A DNA stretch of 64,000 bases. It comes from Roseivirga sp. BDSF3-8. GTDB lineage: Bacteria; Bacteroidota; Bacteroidia; Cytophagales; Cyclobacteriaceae. The translations under genes were made by a program, and so were the position numbers. The notes below the pieces were generated by a model. It was given only the letters and a program-made list of their open reading frames with translations, did no database searches and was not told the origin of the DNA. This document shows positions 1-9,027 of the stretch, in pieces (the stretch's first letter is position 1; the number at the start of each line of letters is the position of its first letter). The stretch lies in contig NZ_JBGNFV010000001.1 in assembly GCF_041449215.1 (NCBI RefSeq), positions 4,233,001 to 4,297,000 of the forward strand, written 5' to 3'.

Positions 1-591
1 GATCAGTTAAAAGCCCACTCGTCTACAGGCACCGGTATCACTGATAATTTCCGAGTACTCTCTATCACTGTCGATAGCGAGGACCGGGAGAATATCGAGC
101 TTGTCCCGCAAAAAGCCGCCGCCGGTTATCTCAATGGCTATGCTGATCCTGAGTACCTGGAAGAACTACCCCGTTTCAGACTTCCTAACCTGCCTGGGGG
201 AGCCACCTACCGCGCATTTGAGATAAGCGGTGACAGTATGCTGCCGCTCATGCCAGGCACCATCATAGTAGGTAGTTACGTAGAGAGCCCGGCATCCATT
301 CGTGATGGTAAAACCTATGTGCTCGTTACCCAGCGTGAAGGCGTCGTGTACAAGCGTGTGTACCGTCAGCGTGACGACCGCGGCAAAGAGGACTCTTCCC
401 TCAGGCTCATGAGCGATAACCGCTCCTATGATCCCTATGATGTAGGCCTGGACGAGGTTATTGAACTCTGGGAAGCCAGGGCCTTCATATCCTCTCAGTT
501 TCCTGAGCCGGAAGAAACCGACATGAGTATAGAAAAGCTTACCAACATTGTGCTGAACCTCCAGCAGGAGGTAATGCGCCTCAAGAAATAA
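1..591 (+). CDS. S24/LexA-like transcriptional regulator, 3' part
   Basis: The reading frame is open from the left edge, so the N-terminus (expected to be an XRE-type helix-turn-helix) is outside the window. The visible 196 residues form an S24 self-cleavage domain. An Ala-Gly pair in KAAAGYL is a candidate cleavage site, FEISGDSMLP holds the catalytic Ser, and the Lys of GVVYKRVY sits where LexA has its catalytic Lys. The last 30 residues form a short helix rich in Leu and Gln. Proteins of this type repress phage or stress genes and inactivate themselves on signal. The target cannot be told from this window. The domain call is secure; the repressor role is inferred from the family. Confidence 0.85.
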   Translation, partial: DQLKAHSSTGTGITDNFRVLSITVDSEDRENIELVPQKAAAGYLNGYADPEYLEELPRFRLPNLPGGATYRAFEISGDSMLPLMPGTIIVGSYVESPASIRDGKTYVLVTQREGVVYKRVYRQRDDRGKEDSSLRLMSDNRSYDPYDVGLDEVIELWEARAFISSQFPEPEETDMSIEKLTNIVLNLQQEVMRLKK

Positions 592-676
592 TGTGGAGGT
601 AGTACCGTTTCCTTTGTATAAAAGGCGTTGGCATGATAAGGCCGTACCGCTCTGCCGGTAAGCCATATTGCATGCG

Positions 677-715
677 ACAAAAAAAGCCTCTCGTCCGTTT
701 GGAGGGGAGGCCTTT
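677..715 (-). terminator. Rho-independent terminator of the OmpA lipoprotein gene
   Basis: On the minus strand, GAGGC and GCCTC arms (with a one-base bulge) are followed by seven T. It lies 30 bases past the stop of the 746-1432 gene. The A-rich other side may let it also act on the plus-strand regulator gene. Confidence 0.7.
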
Positions 716-745
716 GTATTTTTAAGGGCAGATTATTTCGACTTA

Positions 746-1432
746 TTAGTCATCAAGCTCACCGTCACGGGCAGCTTCTTTCAGTTCTTCGTTTGCAAAG
801 ATAGCTACCTCTACGCGGCGGTTTTGCTGGCGTCCGGCAGCGGATTCATTACTCGCTACTGGCTGAGTTTCACCGTATCCTTTGATCTGGAAACGACCAG
901 GAGTTACACCCAGTGAAGTAGCATAGTTTACTACAGACTCTGCTCTGCGCTGTGACAGGCTCATATTGTAGTCATCGCTACCCGTAGCATCCGTATGACC
1001 CTCTACGAGAATGTTTGTATCCTCATACTTTTTAAGCGTCTCGGCCAGCTCTCTGATATTCTCTTTAGCTTCCGGCGTCAGGGTTGATTTATCCACGTCG
1101 AACAAAATACCGGAATCGAAGGTAATCTTAATACCCTCACCCACACGCTCCACAGTAGCACCGTCGAGGTCCTCTTCCAGCTCTTCTGCTTGCTTGTCCA
1201 TGTAAGCACCGATGGCTGAACCAGCTACACCACCTATAGCAGCGCCCAGAATGGCACCGGCTGCTGTATTACCTGCTGCTTTACCAATGGCTGCACCAGC
1301 GGCAGCTCCACCGGCCGCGCCGTATACGCCACCTTTGGCAGTCTTGCTCCAGTTAGAGCAGCTACCCAGAAATATCATAATACTCATGCACAGTGATAGT
1401 GCAAGAACTCTTTTCCTAACAGTCATGGTCAA
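746..1432 (-). CDS. OmpA-family lipoprotein with glycine zipper
   Basis: A 228-residue outer-membrane lipoprotein. The signal peptide ends in the lipobox FLGSC, so Cys25 should be lipidated. Residues about 35-80 are rich in Gly and Ala in a glycine-zipper pattern (GAAGGAAAGAAIGKAAG), which can insert in or lie along a membrane. Residues about 105-215 are an OmpA C-terminal domain, with DVDKSTLTPEA, VEGHTDATG and NRRVEV matching the peptidoglycan-binding fold. The arrangement resembles the YiaD type. The likely role is tethering the outer membrane to the cell wall. The gene stands alone and is followed by a hairpin terminator. Confidence 0.9.
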   Translation of the reverse strand: MTMTVRKRVLALSLCMSIMIFLGSCSNWSKTAKGGVYGAAGGAAAGAAIGKAAGNTAAGAILGAAIGGVAGSAIGAYMDKQAEELEEDLDGATVERVGEGIKITFDSGILFDVDKSTLTPEAKENIRELAETLKKYEDTNILVEGHTDATGSDDYNMSLSQRRAESVVNYATSLGVTPGRFQIKGYGETQPVASNESAAGRQQNRRVEVAIFANEELKEAARDGELDD

Positions 1433-1511
1433 AATAATTTAAGTTAAAAGTACCACGAGCGCTTTCAATCGCGCGTTTACCTGTCATTAAGCAAAAAGGC
1501 GGCCAAAATGT

Positions 1512-2309
1512 TTAGAGGCTCTTGAGCGTCTCTATCATGTCCTTAATGGCGTCCCGCTCCGGGTCCGGGTTAGTAGCTCCCTGGCCCAGCTTAAACCAAA
1601 ACCCATCACCAGGCTGAAGGTATTGACCTGGCTTAGAGGGGGTTTTAGGAGAGGCTTTTTCGTAGTCATAGTCCGGAATATACACCTGGCGCAGCACGGG
1701 CTTCACGTTTTCCCAAGACATATCATATTTCTTATTTTCCTTCTTCCCTCCTGCATTTTCCTTGTATTTTTCTACCTGTGCTTTACGCAGATGAAAGATC
1801 GGCCGGAGGAGTATTTCCTCCTTCTGTTTTCCAGGGCCCAACTCGAGGTAGCGAACCTCCAGGTAGCGTTCCTTCTCTGCCAGCTCGTAGACACCCTGCA
1901 CCAGTTCCTGAAGGAAATAGTCCCATAGCTCCGTTTCGGCAGGTACTGCCTTAAAGGTTTCCCCGTCTTTCGTCTTGTAAAAAAGCTGAATATAAGGTTC
2001 GGTAAGGGAGGCTGTTTTCTGGTCTTTCGGCCATGAGGTTTTGCTAAGGAGATTAAGTACCTCCCTGCGCCACAGGCCTGGTATTTTGCCATTCCACGCA
2101 AAATCATCGTCAGCCGTGAAGCCTTCTTCCGTTATCTCCTGCTCCGTCAGTTCATCACGAAACCGGTAGTTCAGTTCATAGTTGGTTTTTATCTCACCTT
2201 TACCGGCAAAAGAGAGCTGAATGCGGTACTCATAGTTATAAGGAGGAGGGATAGACCCTGTATGATATACGGCTTCAAAAAATACGATCTCTTCCTGCAC
2301 TGAACTCAT
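1512..2309 (-). CDS. Hypothetical protein, probably cytoplasmic
   Basis: 265 residues with no signal peptide or membrane segment. I do not recognise a family. The N-terminal half has alternating hydrophobic residues consistent with beta strands, the middle has an E/K-rich helix (VQGVYELAEKERYLEVRYLE), and the C-terminal third is Lys, Pro and Gly rich. No catalytic motif stands out. It is followed on the same strand by the OmpA gene across about 80 bases and preceded by the DUF2141 gene. The frame is long and its composition matches its neighbours, so it is likely a real gene. Confidence 0.7.
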   Translation of the reverse strand: MSSVQEEIVFFEAVYHTGSIPPPYNYEYRIQLSFAGKGEIKTNYELNYRFRDELTEQEITEEGFTADDDFAWNGKIPGLWRREVLNLLSKTSWPKDQKTASLTEPYIQLFYKTKDGETFKAVPAETELWDYFLQELVQGVYELAEKERYLEVRYLELGPGKQKEEILLRPIFHLRKAQVEKYKENAGGKKENKKYDMSWENVKPVLRQVYIPDYDYEKASPKTPSKPGQYLQPGDGFWFKLGQGATNPDPERDAIKDMIETLKSL

Positions 2310-2363
2310 AAATTCTTTTTTGCCGCAAAATTACGCTTTTCAGGCAGTTTGCCAACACCTCTT

Positions 2364-2810
2364 TTAATACACTAGGCTAATGCTCAAAGCCTTGGTAGTT
2401 GCGTCTAATTGAAAAACGGCATCCTCATAGGAGGGAGGGCCAAACATGGATGCACTGGCATTATTAGACACTCCATAGCCTTCCTTGGGCATGCCTACCA
2501 TATTGGTATCCATTTTCCCGTTATCATTTTCATCGTGTAGCACAGCGATGGCATAGGCCCCGTAGGGTATATCGTCGATCACCAGTACCGTTTCGGGCGA
2601 GGTGGCCTCTATATTTAAGACCTTATAGCCCTTTTCATGCTTGCCTGGAAATCCATCCTCTGAGTTGAACACGACTACCCGGATTTTTCCGTCACCATTT
2701 CGCAGATTGCTTACAATCAGGTCTATTTTTCCTTTTTCAGGTGGATTGGCCTCCATGTTAGTAGTCATAAATGCAGACAGGGACAGAAGAATAATTGATA
2801 AAAATGTCAT
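2364..2810 (-). CDS. DUF2141 domain secreted protein
   Basis: 148 residues. A hydrophobic N-terminus of about 20 residues (MTFLSIILLSLSAF) is a signal peptide, and the rest matches DUF2141. Visible family features are the strand pattern KIRVVVFNSEDGFP, the IPYGAYAIAVLHDEND core and NGKMDTNMVGMPKEGYG, which in this family sits on an exposed loop. The biochemical function is not established; members are exported small beta-sandwich proteins. Its ATG overlaps the stop of menE by four bases (ATGA), so the two are probably cotranscribed, although no functional link is obvious. Confidence 0.85.
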   Translation of the reverse strand: MTFLSIILLSLSAFMTTNMEANPPEKGKIDLIVSNLRNGDGKIRVVVFNSEDGFPGKHEKGYKVLNIEATSPETVLVIDDIPYGAYAIAVLHDENDNGKMDTNMVGMPKEGYGVSNNASASMFGPPSYEDAVFQLDATTKALSISLVY

Positions 2811-3928
2811 CTTGATTCGGTTAATGCCATAGCCGTATCCTTTCGCCGAACCTTTCCTGTTTCTGTTCTTGCGAATTCCGGCACGAAACTAATATTTCTC
2901 GGGACCTCATAGGCATCAAGCCTCCGGTGCATTTCACTCCGCAGCTTGTCCAAAATCTGTGCCGTAAGCTTCTTCCCTTCAATAAATAATGCCAGCTTTT
3001 CCCCCAGCCTCTCATCAGGTAAACCGATAGTGAAAAAAGCCTCCTGTAACCCCATTTCCACCCAAATCGTATTTAGCTTCCGTTCTATTTTCTCGGGGTG
3101 TAGCTTTACTCCACCGGAGTTTATCACATTATCAGCCCGGCCTATCCAGCGAAAACGGCCCGGAGGCTGCAGGTCTATTATGTCATTCGTGGTCACCCAC
3201 TTTTCTTCCGTTACCGGCCCCTTCACCATCAGGCAGCCTCGCTCATCCGTAGCGAGTTCCATTTCTTCAAAGGCAGTGAAATAGGGGGCTGCCCCCGGGC
3301 CATTAATCCTTCTCAGTGCAAAGTGCGATACTGTTTCCGTCATGCCGAAGGTAGCATAGACAGGTGCGGTGACATTTTCCGTCTGCTTCTCCAGGTTCTC
3401 ATCCATGGGGGCGCCGCCCACTATCACCGCCTTCATTCTATCCAGTACGGCCCGATCTTCCTCCGGCCCGTTTAGTATTCCCTGCAGTTGCATCGGTACA
3501 ATAGCCGCAAAAGTAACATTCTCCTCCATAGCAGAAAGCGGGGTGGAGGAGGGAGTTCTTACGGCCAGTTTCAGGCCGCCCACCATCGCCCGTACCAGCA
3601 TCATTATGCCGCCAATGTATGCGGCATTTATACATAGCAGTGCGCTACTGCCTTCTTCTATCCTGAGGGCACTCAGGGTCATGGCTGCGCTATATTTCAT
3701 GCGTTCCCGGCTCACGCTTATCTTCTTTGGATTGCCTGTGGAGCCCGATGTCTGCACGGTGAAGGTACCTTGACCTATCATCCACTTCCTGCAGAAGTCC
3801 AGCGCCAGTTTTTCCTGCTCTGTGAATTCATTTCCGGTGAGCTCAGCCAGCCCGTCTGCATCGTACCACCGTTCCCCAATTTGTAGTTCAAATTCCTGGT
3901 TAAGGTCCCCTGTAAATGATTTATCCAT
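2807..3928 (-). CDS. menE: o-Succinylbenzoate-CoA ligase (MenE-type AMP-binding enzyme)
   Basis: 373 residues of the ANL adenylate-forming superfamily. The P-loop is TSGSTGNPKK, followed by FGMTETVSHFAL (acyl-adenylate pocket), RFRWIGRADNVINSGGVKL (hinge) and the C-terminal catalytic Lys in RTETGKVRRKD. The short length, with a compact N-terminal half, is usual for Bacteroidota MenE. It would activate o-succinylbenzoate with ATP and CoA in menaquinone synthesis. The specific call rests on menD, menF and a thioesterase lying 5-9 kb away on the same strand, with an unrelated plus-strand operon between. Another small acyl-CoA ligase is possible but less likely. Confidence 0.85.
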   Translation of the reverse strand: MDKSFTGDLNQEFELQIGERWYDADGLAELTGNEFTEQEKLALDFCRKWMIGQGTFTVQTSGSTGNPKKISVSRERMKYSAAMTLSALRIEEGSSALLCINAAYIGGIMMLVRAMVGGLKLAVRTPSSTPLSAMEENVTFAAIVPMQLQGILNGPEEDRAVLDRMKAVIVGGAPMDENLEKQTENVTAPVYATFGMTETVSHFALRRINGPGAAPYFTAFEEMELATDERGCLMVKGPVTEEKWVTTNDIIDLQPPGRFRWIGRADNVINSGGVKLHPEKIERKLNTIWVEMGLQEAFFTIGLPDERLGEKLALFIEGKKLTAQILDKLRSEMHRRLDAYEVPRNISFVPEFARTETGKVRRKDTAMALTESR

Positions 3929-4093
3929 ACTAATAACTACTCTCCGCTGTCAAAAACGATTATTATATTTAAATGAACTGATTATCTGTTAGGCATGGTT
4001 CTGATATGAAAATATTTAGCCTGCCTTTTTCTTTATTTCCATGCATGTTATAACTTTCATGGCATTTGTGCAGAAGAAAGAGCGAAAAATTCA

Positions 4094-4663
4094 ATGTCCC
4101 TAAGCCCGAAAGAGATCACTCAGAAGTTAAAAGCTGGCGACAGGAAAGTGTTTGAAGAACTTTTCCGTATGCACTATACCGAGCTTTGCCTCTTTGCCCG
4201 CAAATACACCAATGACATGGAGAAGGGGGAAGAGTTAGTGCAGGATCTCTTCGTAAGGCTTTGGGATAAACGGGAAACCATGGAGTTTAATACCTCTGTG
4301 AAATCCTACCTCTATACCAGCCTTAAAAACACCTGCCTGAATTACCTTAAGCACCTGAAGGTAAGAGAGAAGTACCAGCAGCATGTAATGCGGGAGTACA
4401 AAGAAAGCAATCATCACCTTCATGACCCTATGGTAGAACCAGATTTTGAACTCAGGGTTTATAAGGCGATCGACGAACTGCCCAGGCAGTGCAGGGAGAT
4501 ATTTAAGATGAGCCGCTTTGAAGGCCTTAAGTACAGAGAGATAGCAGACCACCTGGGGGTGAGCATTAAAACTGTTGAAAATCAGATAGGTAAAGCCCTA
4601 AGGTTGTTACGTGTAGAGCTTAAAGACCTCATGGCCTTATTAATACTTTGCAGCACATGGTAA
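4094..4663 (+). CDS. ECF (FecI-type) RNA polymerase sigma factor
   Basis: 189 residues, standard ECF length. Region 2 covers roughly residues 20-90, including FEELFRMHYTELCLFARKY and GEELVQDLFVRLWDKRE. Region 4 lies around residues 125-180, with IDELPRQCREIFKMSRFEGL, REIADHLGVSIKTVENQIG and RLLRVEL; the recognition helix is clear. The gene is followed after 55 bases by a FecR-type anti-sigma gene, as in the Bacteroidota surface-signalling operons. It probably drives its own operon when FecR releases it. There is no TonB-dependent receptor next to it, so the input signal is unknown. Confidence 0.93.
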   Translation: MSLSPKEITQKLKAGDRKVFEELFRMHYTELCLFARKYTNDMEKGEELVQDLFVRLWDKRETMEFNTSVKSYLYTSLKNTCLNYLKHLKVREKYQQHVMREYKESNHHLHDPMVEPDFELRVYKAIDELPRQCREIFKMSRFEGLKYREIADHLGVSIKTVENQIGKALRLLRVELKDLMALLILCSTW

Positions 4664-4718
4664 AAAAAATCAGCCTCCTGCTAGGGAGAGTCCCCTATAC
4701 GTTGTCACATAACTGAAA

Positions 4719-5729
4719 ATGAAGCAGCAGATGTCAGAAAATCAATGGGAACTGGTAGGTAGGTACCTTTCAGGAGAAGCCAGTGAAGAGGAGATAAAGC
4801 AGGTGGAGTCCCTTATGGAAAGTGACGAATCTTTCCGCAGCTATGTACAAGACAGCCGGTGGGTGTGGAAGAATAGCGAGAAGGTAAGCGAAGCCGGGCA
4901 AATCGATGTGGATGCCGCGTGGCAACGGGTTTCATCCCGCCTTTCGGATGCAGACCTGGCTAGTTCGGTAGCCCCCAAAGGCCGTATGGCTTCCATGCCT
5001 GTAAGGCTTTCCCGCGTGGCTGCAGCGGTTATCGCACTTGTAATGATTTCGGCCATTGCCTACTTCATGTTCAATCGCTACCCTACAGGTATGGTTGCTT
5101 ATAACACCGCAGCTTCTGAGATCATTGAGGTGGAATTACCTGACGGTACGCTTGTTACGCTTAATGAAGGTTCATCCCTTTTTTATGATCGCTCTTTCGG
5201 GGATAAGACACGCAGTGTTACCCTGGAAGGGGAAGGTTTTTTTGATGTGGTGAGGAATGAACAACTTCCGTTTATTGTTAATACAGAGTCGCTCGATGTG
5301 CGTGTTTTAGGTACCAGCTTTGATGTGTATGCCTATGATGACCGCGCAGCCAGTGTAGTTGTAGCTACTGGCAGGGTAGAGGTAGAAGCTGGTGACGAGA
5401 GACTTGAACTGGAGCCTGGTGATATGGGTAAGCTTGCTGAAAAAGATGGCTCTCTTACTAAATCCAGAACGGATATAGACGAACTGATCGCTTGGAGAAT
5501 AAAATCTTTTACTTTTCAGGATGAAAAACTTAGTGCCGTTGTGGAAAAGTTGTCCGAAACGTATCATATGGATGTGAACCTTTCGGAGGAAGCGTTGAAA
5601 AACTGCCGACTTTCCGCTACATTTAATAAAAGGACACTTAAAGAAGTCTTACAGATCATCAGCTCCACTCTGAATGTAACAGTGGAAAAGACCCCAAAGG
5701 GATATCTGCTCTCCGGCGAGGGTTGCTAA
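4719..5729 (+). CDS. FecR-family anti-sigma factor with DUF4974 tail
   Basis: 336 residues. The cytoplasmic N-terminus begins WELVGRYLSGEASEEE, a common start for this family that binds the sigma factor. One membrane segment lies near residues 95-117 (AAAVIALVMISAIAYFMF). The periplasmic FecR domain follows (VELPDGTLVTLNEGSSLFY, LEGEGFFDV, VLGTSFDVYAY), then a C-terminal DUF4974 domain from FTFQDEKLSAVVEKLS onwards. It should hold the upstream ECF factor inactive until a periplasmic partner signals. The STN domain of the next gene is the natural partner. Confidence 0.93.
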   Translation: MKQQMSENQWELVGRYLSGEASEEEIKQVESLMESDESFRSYVQDSRWVWKNSEKVSEAGQIDVDAAWQRVSSRLSDADLASSVAPKGRMASMPVRLSRVAAAVIALVMISAIAYFMFNRYPTGMVAYNTAASEIIEVELPDGTLVTLNEGSSLFYDRSFGDKTRSVTLEGEGFFDVVRNEQLPFIVNTESLDVRVLGTSFDVYAYDDRAASVVVATGRVEVEAGDERLELEPGDMGKLAEKDGSLTKSRTDIDELIAWRIKSFTFQDEKLSAVVEKLSETYHMDVNLSEEALKNCRLSATFNKRTLKEVLQIISSTLNVTVEKTPKGYLLSGEGC

Positions 5730-5744
5730 CAGAAAAATAAAAAT

Positions 5745-7151
5745 ATGTTCGGGAGGCTGTTTAATTTTTTGGCCATTGCTCTCCTGTCAATTATCGGCGC
5801 CACTTTGCTGCTTGTGGTTCTGGTAGCCAGTGTAAATCCATCTCTGGCACAAGAGAGTCCCCTCCATAAGTCGCTGGCTGTGGAGCTGAATAACGTACGC
5901 GTGGATTCAGCCCTGCGACAGATAGGCCTGGCTGGTGAGGTCGAATTTTCCTACAACCCCGGCATTATTCCCGTCGAGAACCGCGTTTCTATCTCATCCC
6001 CTAAGACCACTGTAAAGGATGCCCTGGAAAAGGTGCTGGCCGACCAGTCGGTTTCCTATGAGGTGGTCAGTGACCAAATTATCCTTAAAAAGGATACCCT
6101 GCGGTTACCGCCCCCGCCTGTGACTCTCTCGTTACGTGGAAAAGTTACCGACTCTGAGACTGGCGAAGGATTGTCTTACATACATGTAAACCTGGCCGGC
6201 ACCATGAGGGGTACTTATACCAATGAACAGGGGTATTTTGAGATACCCGGCCTTAAGCCTGGGAAGTATGAAGTGATGTTCAGTTCCATAGGATTCAAAG
6301 CCGTTAACCACGAAATGAAGGTGCTGCCGGGGGAGGCTAATTACTTGCCTGTAAGCCTTGATCCATTCATTTACGAACTGGATGAAGTAGTGATCAGGGG
6401 CATGGATGAAGACGTGTGGCAGGCGCATTATGACAAATTTCTCGAGCTGTTTTTTGGTCATACAAACAATAGCCGCAAATGCCGCATTCTGAACCCGGAA
6501 GTACTGATGTTTGAGGTAGACGAGGAGACAGGTAGCTTTGAGGCTTTTGCCCAGGATTTACTTAAAATAGAAAACCAGGCGCTGGGATACCGAATCAGTT
6601 ACCTGCTGGAAGATTTCCGGATGGGGGATGGCTTTATTTACTATTCCGGCAAACCTAAATTTGACGAACTCACCAGTCGTAGTAAGTGGAAGCAGAGAAA
6701 ATGGGAGAAAAACCGGCGTAAAGCTTATAATGGAAGTCTGCGGCATTTCTTCTACAGCATGAATACGGGGCAACTAAAGGAAGAAGGGTTTAAGACCTAT
6801 AAAATCATCGTACCGGACGGCAGAAGCAGCCGGAACGAACTCAGCGAGATATTTCTAAACGACTATAAAAGTCTGAAGGATGCCGGGTACATCCAGATTA
6901 TCTATACCAATGAAGTGCAGGATACCCGCTACATGAGCTGGGCCGAAGCTTCTGTTGGCGATCCTTCCGGGGCCTCTCACCAGAGGCACTTTTCCACCTA
7001 TCAGACCAGTTGGTTACGTCTTAATAACCTTGACAACCCCCTGCTGTATAGTAACGGTACCTATGATCCTGATGCAGTAACTGTGTACGGATACTGGTCC
7101 TGGGAGCGCGTGGCTGAACTTATTCCTATAGAATACAGGCCGGATAAATAA
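5745..7151 (+). CDS. STN and CarboxypepD_reg-like surface protein without TonB barrel
   Basis: 468 residues. A hydrophobic leader comes first. An STN domain follows (about 40-115: LNNVRVDSALRQIGLAG, DALEKVLADQSVSYEVV), which in TonB receptors contacts FecR. Next is a CarboxypepD regulatory-like beta-sandwich (about 130-215: GKVTDSETGEGLSYIHV, GYFEIPGLKPGKYEVMFSS) ending ELDEVVIRG. In SusC proteins a plug and a 22-strand barrel would come next. Here about 250 residues of unrecognised, basic and aromatic-rich sequence follow instead. The gene begins 15 bases after fecR. It may be a barrel-less signal transmitter for the sigma/anti-sigma pair, which is inference. Confidence 0.85.
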   Translation: MFGRLFNFLAIALLSIIGATLLLVVLVASVNPSLAQESPLHKSLAVELNNVRVDSALRQIGLAGEVEFSYNPGIIPVENRVSISSPKTTVKDALEKVLADQSVSYEVVSDQIILKKDTLRLPPPPVTLSLRGKVTDSETGEGLSYIHVNLAGTMRGTYTNEQGYFEIPGLKPGKYEVMFSSIGFKAVNHEMKVLPGEANYLPVSLDPFIYELDEVVIRGMDEDVWQAHYDKFLELFFGHTNNSRKCRILNPEVLMFEVDEETGSFEAFAQDLLKIENQALGYRISYLLEDFRMGDGFIYYSGKPKFDELTSRSKWKQRKWEKNRRKAYNGSLRHFFYSMNTGQLKEEGFKTYKIIVPDGRSSRNELSEIFLNDYKSLKDAGYIQIIYTNEVQDTRYMSWAEASVGDPSGASHQRHFSTYQTSWLRLNNLDNPLLYSNGTYDPDAVTVYGYWSWERVAELIPIEYRPDK

Positions 7152-7217
7152 TTTCCCCCTGGCTATCGGTGGGGGTATCCTTTCCTGGATTGTCATGTGT
7201 ATGACTGTCCAAAATAC

Positions 7218-9017
7218 ATGCTTACAGTACTCTACCATATATTACTACCGCTTTGCCTCATGATTAGCTCACCCACTTCCGGTGAGTCCGTCACACCCCG
7301 GGGCGCCCGGTCCGGCCCGGCGGCAAAGGACCTGAGCATCATGCTGGCCGACAGGCTGATCCGCTACCAGGGATCACGCGAAAAGGTTTATCTGAACCTT
7401 CCTGACAGTAAGCTCTCCCGGGCCGATACGCTGTATTTTTCGGCTGATGTGGTAGATGTGGAATACAATGCCCCCACTGAGCGTAGTCTCACTCTTTATG
7501 CCTACCTGTTTGATGCAGATGGGCATGCAGTGGCTGGTGATGCATTTTACCTGAAAGGCGGCCAGGCCTCAGGATATCTCACTCTTGGTAATGACCTGAA
7601 AGATGGATGTTACTACCTCTCAGCATTTACGGCCCGCCAGCAGGGTATGTCGCCTGATCAGGTAACTACCCGCCGGATTGAGATCGGTGTGACCACCACA
7701 GCACCCCCGCAAATTGATTTTGAGGTAGAAGGCGGTCATATAATAGCCGGGCTGCCGGTTTCCATTGAGGTATATTGTCCTGATCCGGGACGCCTTAAGG
7801 CAGGTATGCCTGGTGTGGTGTATGATGAAAAGGGGAGAAAGGCTGCCGAGGTATTGTTAAATGAAAAAGGCACAGGTGAATTTATCCTCCGTCCCTACCA
7901 GAGTAATTTTTCCCTATCCTTTACCGGTAACAGAGGAGAGTTATATGCTTACTCGCTGCCCCTGACAAGGAGCCGGGGTGCTGCTCTTAGCTTACTTGAG
8001 GTGCGAGGCGATACAGTGGCCCGGCTGGCGGTGCGTTTCAGCCATCCGGCTCCTCCGGATAATACCTTTCTGGTAGCGGCCCAAAATAACCGCCTGCTCA
8101 TACACCAGGATGTACCCCGGTCACGTCAGAGCCTTTTCGATATCCCATTGCAAGAACTTTCTGATGCCCCGCTGCGCGTGGCCTTACTTGATGATACAGG
8201 TTCGCCTTTATCCGCAGTAGACATTAACCTTTCAGGTGATATTGATGAAGTAATTGGCTTTAAACCAGACCCTGATTCAGGGTTGCTAACCCTTACTACT
8301 CCTGAAGGAAATGCGTTGAAAGGACGGTTTTCCCTGACCGCTAGTGCTAAAGAAGCTCTGATGCCCTATGAGTCGCTGTATGTGGAGGAAGGCATGGGTA
8401 ATCCGGTCGCATTCTGGAAAGATCTTGTATCGGCCGATAACAGCAGCCTGACTGGTATTGAAGATTTTGAGACGTGTGACCTCCTAGTCACAGATAAAAA
8501 AGGGCGTCCCCAGAGCGATAAGCAAATAGTATTGGGTGATGGCAACCATCAATCGTCTCTTCGCACCTCCGGTGAAGGCCTTATCAGGCTGCCGGCCTAC
8601 CGGCTGCAGGAGCCTCTGGTCCTGAGCTTACCTGACCAGAAATATGTTCTCAACGCAAAGGAAGATAGCCGGAGATTGTTATTTATGAACCGTCTGGGGC
8701 AGTTCCTGAGTCATGTTGAGCATGATGAATGCCTCCACCCCTCACACACCAGCCTGCATTTTGGGACCCTCACTCTGGTACATAAAAGCAAGGCTCAATG
8801 GACAGCAAGTAAATTCCAGCGGACTAAGCCACACACCGCCTGTCAGAGGTATCTGCTAGGCAGCGATATCATGTGGCAGGCCGCTGCCTGTACGGATACC
8901 GCCGGTAGTTTGCATTTAAACCTGCCTGCCCAGTGGAAAGAAAAGCCGGTACTTCTGAGGATTACCGGCTTCACTGAGGATGGCTGGTTCATAGACCGGC
9001 TACTCAGGATTGAATAA
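7218..9017 (+). CDS. Secreted MG2-like (macroglobulin-type) protein
   Basis: About 600 residues. I start at ATG 7218 because it gives a clean signal peptide (MLTVLYHILLPLCLMISS); a GTG at 7197 would add seven residues. The part near residues 50-150 resembles the MG2 domain found in large Bacteroidota envelope proteins (REKVYLNLPDSKL, ADTLYFSADVVDVE, CYYLSAFTARQQG). Further beta-rich repeats follow with no recognisable catalytic motif. It is the last gene of the sigma/FecR/STN operon and ends ten bases from the convergent menD. It probably acts in the periplasm or on the surface with the STN protein. The exact function is unknown. Confidence 0.7.
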   Translation: MLTVLYHILLPLCLMISSPTSGESVTPRGARSGPAAKDLSIMLADRLIRYQGSREKVYLNLPDSKLSRADTLYFSADVVDVEYNAPTERSLTLYAYLFDADGHAVAGDAFYLKGGQASGYLTLGNDLKDGCYYLSAFTARQQGMSPDQVTTRRIEIGVTTTAPPQIDFEVEGGHIIAGLPVSIEVYCPDPGRLKAGMPGVVYDEKGRKAAEVLLNEKGTGEFILRPYQSNFSLSFTGNRGELYAYSLPLTRSRGAALSLLEVRGDTVARLAVRFSHPAPPDNTFLVAAQNNRLLIHQDVPRSRQSLFDIPLQELSDAPLRVALLDDTGSPLSAVDINLSGDIDEVIGFKPDPDSGLLTLTTPEGNALKGRFSLTASAKEALMPYESLYVEEGMGNPVAFWKDLVSADNSSLTGIEDFETCDLLVTDKKGRPQSDKQIVLGDGNHQSSLRTSGEGLIRLPAYRLQEPLVLSLPDQKYVLNAKEDSRRLLFMNRLGQFLSHVEHDECLHPSHTSLHFGTLTLVHKSKAQWTASKFQRTKPHTACQRYLLGSDIMWQAAACTDTAGSLHLNLPAQWKEKPVLLRITGFTEDGWFIDRLLRIE

Positions 9018-9027
9018 GCTGCCTTGC

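Noticed and set aside
166-666. Minus-strand open frame of 166 codons at the left end
   Set aside because: It is antisense to the S24 regulator, whose catalytic motifs are clear.
7197-7217. GTG start for the MG2-like protein
   Set aside because: It adds MYDCPKY before an otherwise clean signal peptide; ATG 7218 is more likely.
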